35,046 bases of DNA from an uncultured Desulfobacteraceae bacterium (GTDB taxonomy: Bacteria > Desulfobacterota > Desulfobacteria > Desulfobacterales > Desulfatirhabdiaceae), in assembly GCA_903953895.1 (NCBI GenBank), contig CAJBLH010000153.1, positions 1 through 35,046 of the forward strand, in the 5' to 3' direction. Position numbers and translations under genes: made by a program. The notes beneath the pieces are model-generated. The model was not told the DNA's origin, searched no databases, and saw nothing but the letters and a program-made list of their open reading frames with translations. This document shows, in pieces, positions 33,104-35,046 of this stretch; position 1 is the first letter of the stretch; each line of letters begins with the position of its first letter.

Positions 33104-34189
33104 TTACAGCCATTTCTTTTTTCGGAAATAGCCCAGCATGGTAACAATCATGGCGATCATCACACCCCAGACCATGGCATATCCCCATCTCCATTTAAGT
33201 TCCGGCATGTAATCGAAATTCATGCCATATACCCCGGCAATGAAGGTAATGGGAATAAAGATTGTGGCGATGATGGTCAGCACCTTCATCACCTCGTTCA
33301 TGCGGTTGCTGACGCTGGATAGATAGATTTCCAGAAGGCTGGAGGCCAGTTCCCGATAATTCTCCAGCGTGTCCACCACCTGAATGATGTGATCATACAG
33401 ATCGCGGATATAAAACTGCGTTTTCTGCTGGATCAGGCCGGTTTCATTGCGAAGCATCGTGCTGATGACTTCGCGCAGGGGCCATACCATTTTTTTTAAA
33501 AGCAGCAGCTCCCGGCGCAGTCGGTGCATTCGCGGCAGGGTTTGCTGGGCATGGTCAGTCAGCAGCTCATCCTCCAGCGCCTCGATCCGCTCGCCGACCG
33601 CCTCGAGTACGGAAAAATAATGATCCACCACAGTATCCATCAGGGCATAGAGCAGATAATCGGGCCCCAAGCTCCGAATGCGGCCCAGGGCGCTGCGCAG
33701 ACGGATTCGTACAGGTTCAAAAATATCGGAGGGGCCTTCCTGTAAAGAGATGAGATAATTTTTTCCCAGGATAAAACTGAGCTGCTCTGCGGTGGATGTC
33801 TCATCCCCATCGCTCAAGGTGAACGCTTTCATGACGACAAAGAGCCCGTCTTCCAGCTCTTCCATTTTGGGCCGCTGATGTGTGTTGAGGATATCTTCGA
33901 GAAAAAGATGATGAATGCCATAGCATTGGCCAAGAGATTCGATAATGCCGGGGTTGTGCAGTCCGCCGACATGAATCCAGGTGGTGGATGGCAGCTCCCG
34001 GCAGGAAAGGCAGTCTTCGATGCAGTCTGCCTGTTTTTCTTCAAACCGGTCTTTGTCATAATTGCTGACCGTCAGCGCCACCGCATCGGTCTTCTGCTCT
34101 CCGACAAAAATCAACGCACCCGGGGGAAGCCCCAGTTTTTCCGAACGGTCGCGAACAGCTCCGATGGTCATGTTACATCCATCATACAT
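33104..34189 (-). CDS. corA: CorA magnesium/cobalt transporter
   Basis: The protein has 361 residues. A large cytoplasmic domain precedes two C-terminal membrane helices. The signature Gly322-Met323-Asn324 is in FIAGVYGMNFDYMPEL at the pore mouth, and the protein ends in the basic KKKWL. CorA forms a pentameric Mg2+ (Co2+, Ni2+) channel. The first ATG lacks a Shine-Dalgarno. The ATG 18 bases downstream (MTIGAVRDRSEK) is an alternative start and fits the family better. The MacA-like gene follows after 39 bases and may be read through. Confidence 0.93.
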   Translation of the reverse strand: MYDGCNMTIGAVRDRSEKLGLPPGALIFVGEQKTDAVALTVSNYDKDRFEEKQADCIEDCLSCRELPSTTWIHVGGLHNPGIIESLGQCYGIHHLFLEDILNTHQRPKMEELEDGLFVVMKAFTLSDGDETSTAEQLSFILGKNYLISLQEGPSDIFEPVRIRLRSALGRIRSLGPDYLLYALMDTVVDHYFSVLEAVGERIEALEDELLTDHAQQTLPRMHRLRRELLLLKKMVWPLREVISTMLRNETGLIQQKTQFYIRDLYDHIIQVVDTLENYRELASSLLEIYLSSVSNRMNEVMKVLTIIATIFIPITFIAGVYGMNFDYMPELKWRWGYAMVWGVMIAMIVTMLGYFRKKKWL

Positions 34190-34395
34190 TTTCGATCGAT
34201 AAAATTCCGGATCAGATTTCCAGCAGGACCAGACAGGTCACAGACTCTCTTTATGAACACGAATTACGATCGATAACGTAGTTCAAATGGGGAACATTGT
34301 CAATCTTGACTGAATTCTTTGCCCCCTGAATGGATTGCTCTGCACATACTGATAATGATCGCGATTTTTTTGTTGTTGTATCGCCAGATGGTCTC
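34190..34395. other. Gap between corA and the partial nuclease-like gene
   Basis: The stretch is 206 bases. On the minus strand it should hold the corA promoter. AT-rich blocks and an overlapping TCGATCGAT-like palindromic run occur near 34192-34202, but I can define no promoter or terminator with confidence. Confidence 0.3.
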
Positions 34396-35046
34396 TTATG
34401 CCCGTATCACGGTAATGGCCCTGCCGGCTTGTGTCATGGCGGACTCCGTAAATGTCCGCTCATGAATCCGGGGCTGACCGCTTCTGCGGTCGAAGATCAC
34501 CAGCCAGCCGATATTCAGAAACAACCCCCCCAAATATCCGTCGATCTGCTTCAGGCCGCTGGATAAGGGGTCCGGCTCGCCGTCCCGCCAGACTTTCAGC
34601 TCAATTGCAAGCGTTACGTCCCCATACCGGATGCAGACATCCATCCGGCCGCTGCCAATGGCATATTCCCGGTCGATGGTGCCACCGCCATTGACCACCC
34701 GGTGCATGAACGCCATCAGCACCAGGTGTGGTGCAATTTCATGGTAGGGCGCACTGCGCAGGAGGGGCTCCCCATGCTGACGCCAGAACAGAAGAAACGA
34801 CGCCAGCAGGGCTTGGGTATCCAGGCTGCCGTCGGGTTTCAGCCAGGTCGGTGAAATATGCGGCAACGAATCCTGTGGTGCTCCGGCCAGTACCCGGGGG
34901 ATCACCTCCCGGTATATCGGATTGGCAATGACCAGGCCGCCGGCGCCTTCCCGCCGGATCAGCCCCAGATCGATCACGTACTGGCGGTCGTCATCCGTGC
35001 CTTCGGTAATGATGCCGCCGGCCAGCATGGGCTCCACCACCCGCCG
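34396..35046 (-). CDS. C-terminal part of an AAA-like ATPase with PD-(D/E)XK nuclease domain (partial, runs off the window)
   Basis: Only the last 216 or so codons are present. The frame stays open to the window edge, and the methionines near it are internal. LVIANPIYREVIPRVLAG matches the region after the ATPase in AAA-like (PF14516-type) proteins. The C-terminal half has the restriction-endonuclease-like core: GSGRMDVCIRYGDVTLAIELKVW, with Asp and Glu-x-Lys in the usual spacing, then GLKQIDGYLGGL. Such proteins are common, often in multiple copies, and their function is unknown. No partner is visible. Confidence 0.75.
   Translation of the reverse strand, partial: RRVVEPMLAGGIITEGTDDDRQYVIDLGLIRREGAGGLVIANPIYREVIPRVLAGAPQDSLPHISPTWLKPDGSLDTQALLASFLLFWRQHGEPLLRSAPYHEIAPHLVLMAFMHRVVNGGGTIDREYAIGSGRMDVCIRYGDVTLAIELKVWRDGEPDPLSSGLKQIDGYLGGLFLNIGWLVIFDRRSGQPRIHERTFTESAMTQAGRAITVIRA

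Overview
The window looks like chromosomal DNA of a strictly anaerobic, probably sulfate-reducing Desulfobacterota (Desulfobacterales-like) bacterium. This is an inference from gene content: a divergent sigma-54 controlled cluster of NifX/ORP-like metal-cofactor proteins and ferredoxin-bearing MinD/Mrp ATPases, a selenophosphate synthetase that is itself a selenoprotein, a diiron (ODP-type) metallo-beta-lactamase protein, and many two-membrane efflux systems. No rRNA, tRNA, CRISPR array, insertion sequence or phage was seen.

Layout. 1-1300 (+): a TPR protein carrying a broken trypsin-like protease remnant, and a secreted protein of unknown function. 1304-10819 (-): RND permease and adaptor, a DapA-family enzyme, a SpoIIE-type phosphatase translationally coupled to an ODP-type diiron protein, then rmlA/rfbA and manA for sugar nucleotides. 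10885-12257 (+): queE and queC (7-deazaguanine synthesis). 12236-15501 (-): a DUF255 thioredoxin-fold protein, a HicB/HicA toxin-antitoxin pair and an MBL hydrolase.

15935-22285 is the most distinctive part. A minus operon (three NifX/ORP-like proteins, a NifU/IscU-like scaffold, a degenerate receiver domain) and a plus operon (two MinD/Mrp ATPases each with two 4Fe-4S motifs, a Gly/Cys-tailed small protein) diverge from a 531-bp control region. That region holds a consensus sigma-54 promoter for the minus operon, a near-consensus one for the plus operon, three copies of a 16-bp GTNGC-N6-GCNAY dyad, and a consensus IHF site between one promoter and its dyads. A PAS/AAA+/Fis sigma-54 activator with intact GAFTGA lies convergent beside the plus operon. 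The arrangement resembles the orange protein (ORP) locus known from Desulfovibrio vulgaris, where divergent operons are controlled by sigma-54 and a cognate activator. The NifU-like and receiver-like members may be additions to that theme.

22332-24956 is a patchwork: a fused CbiM/NikM-PDGLE permease with a structured leader, a small secreted protein, then fossil modA and modB genes and an unidentified open remnant. At 24957 selD begins, with an in-frame TGA (selenocysteine) and a SECIS-like hairpin just after it. 26027-35046 (mostly -): an FtsB-like protein, an MFS transporter, a small unknown protein (+), a MacA-MacB(ATPase)-MacB(permease)-TolC-like efflux operon, CorA, and the 3' part of an AAA-like/PD-(D/E)XK gene that runs off the right edge.
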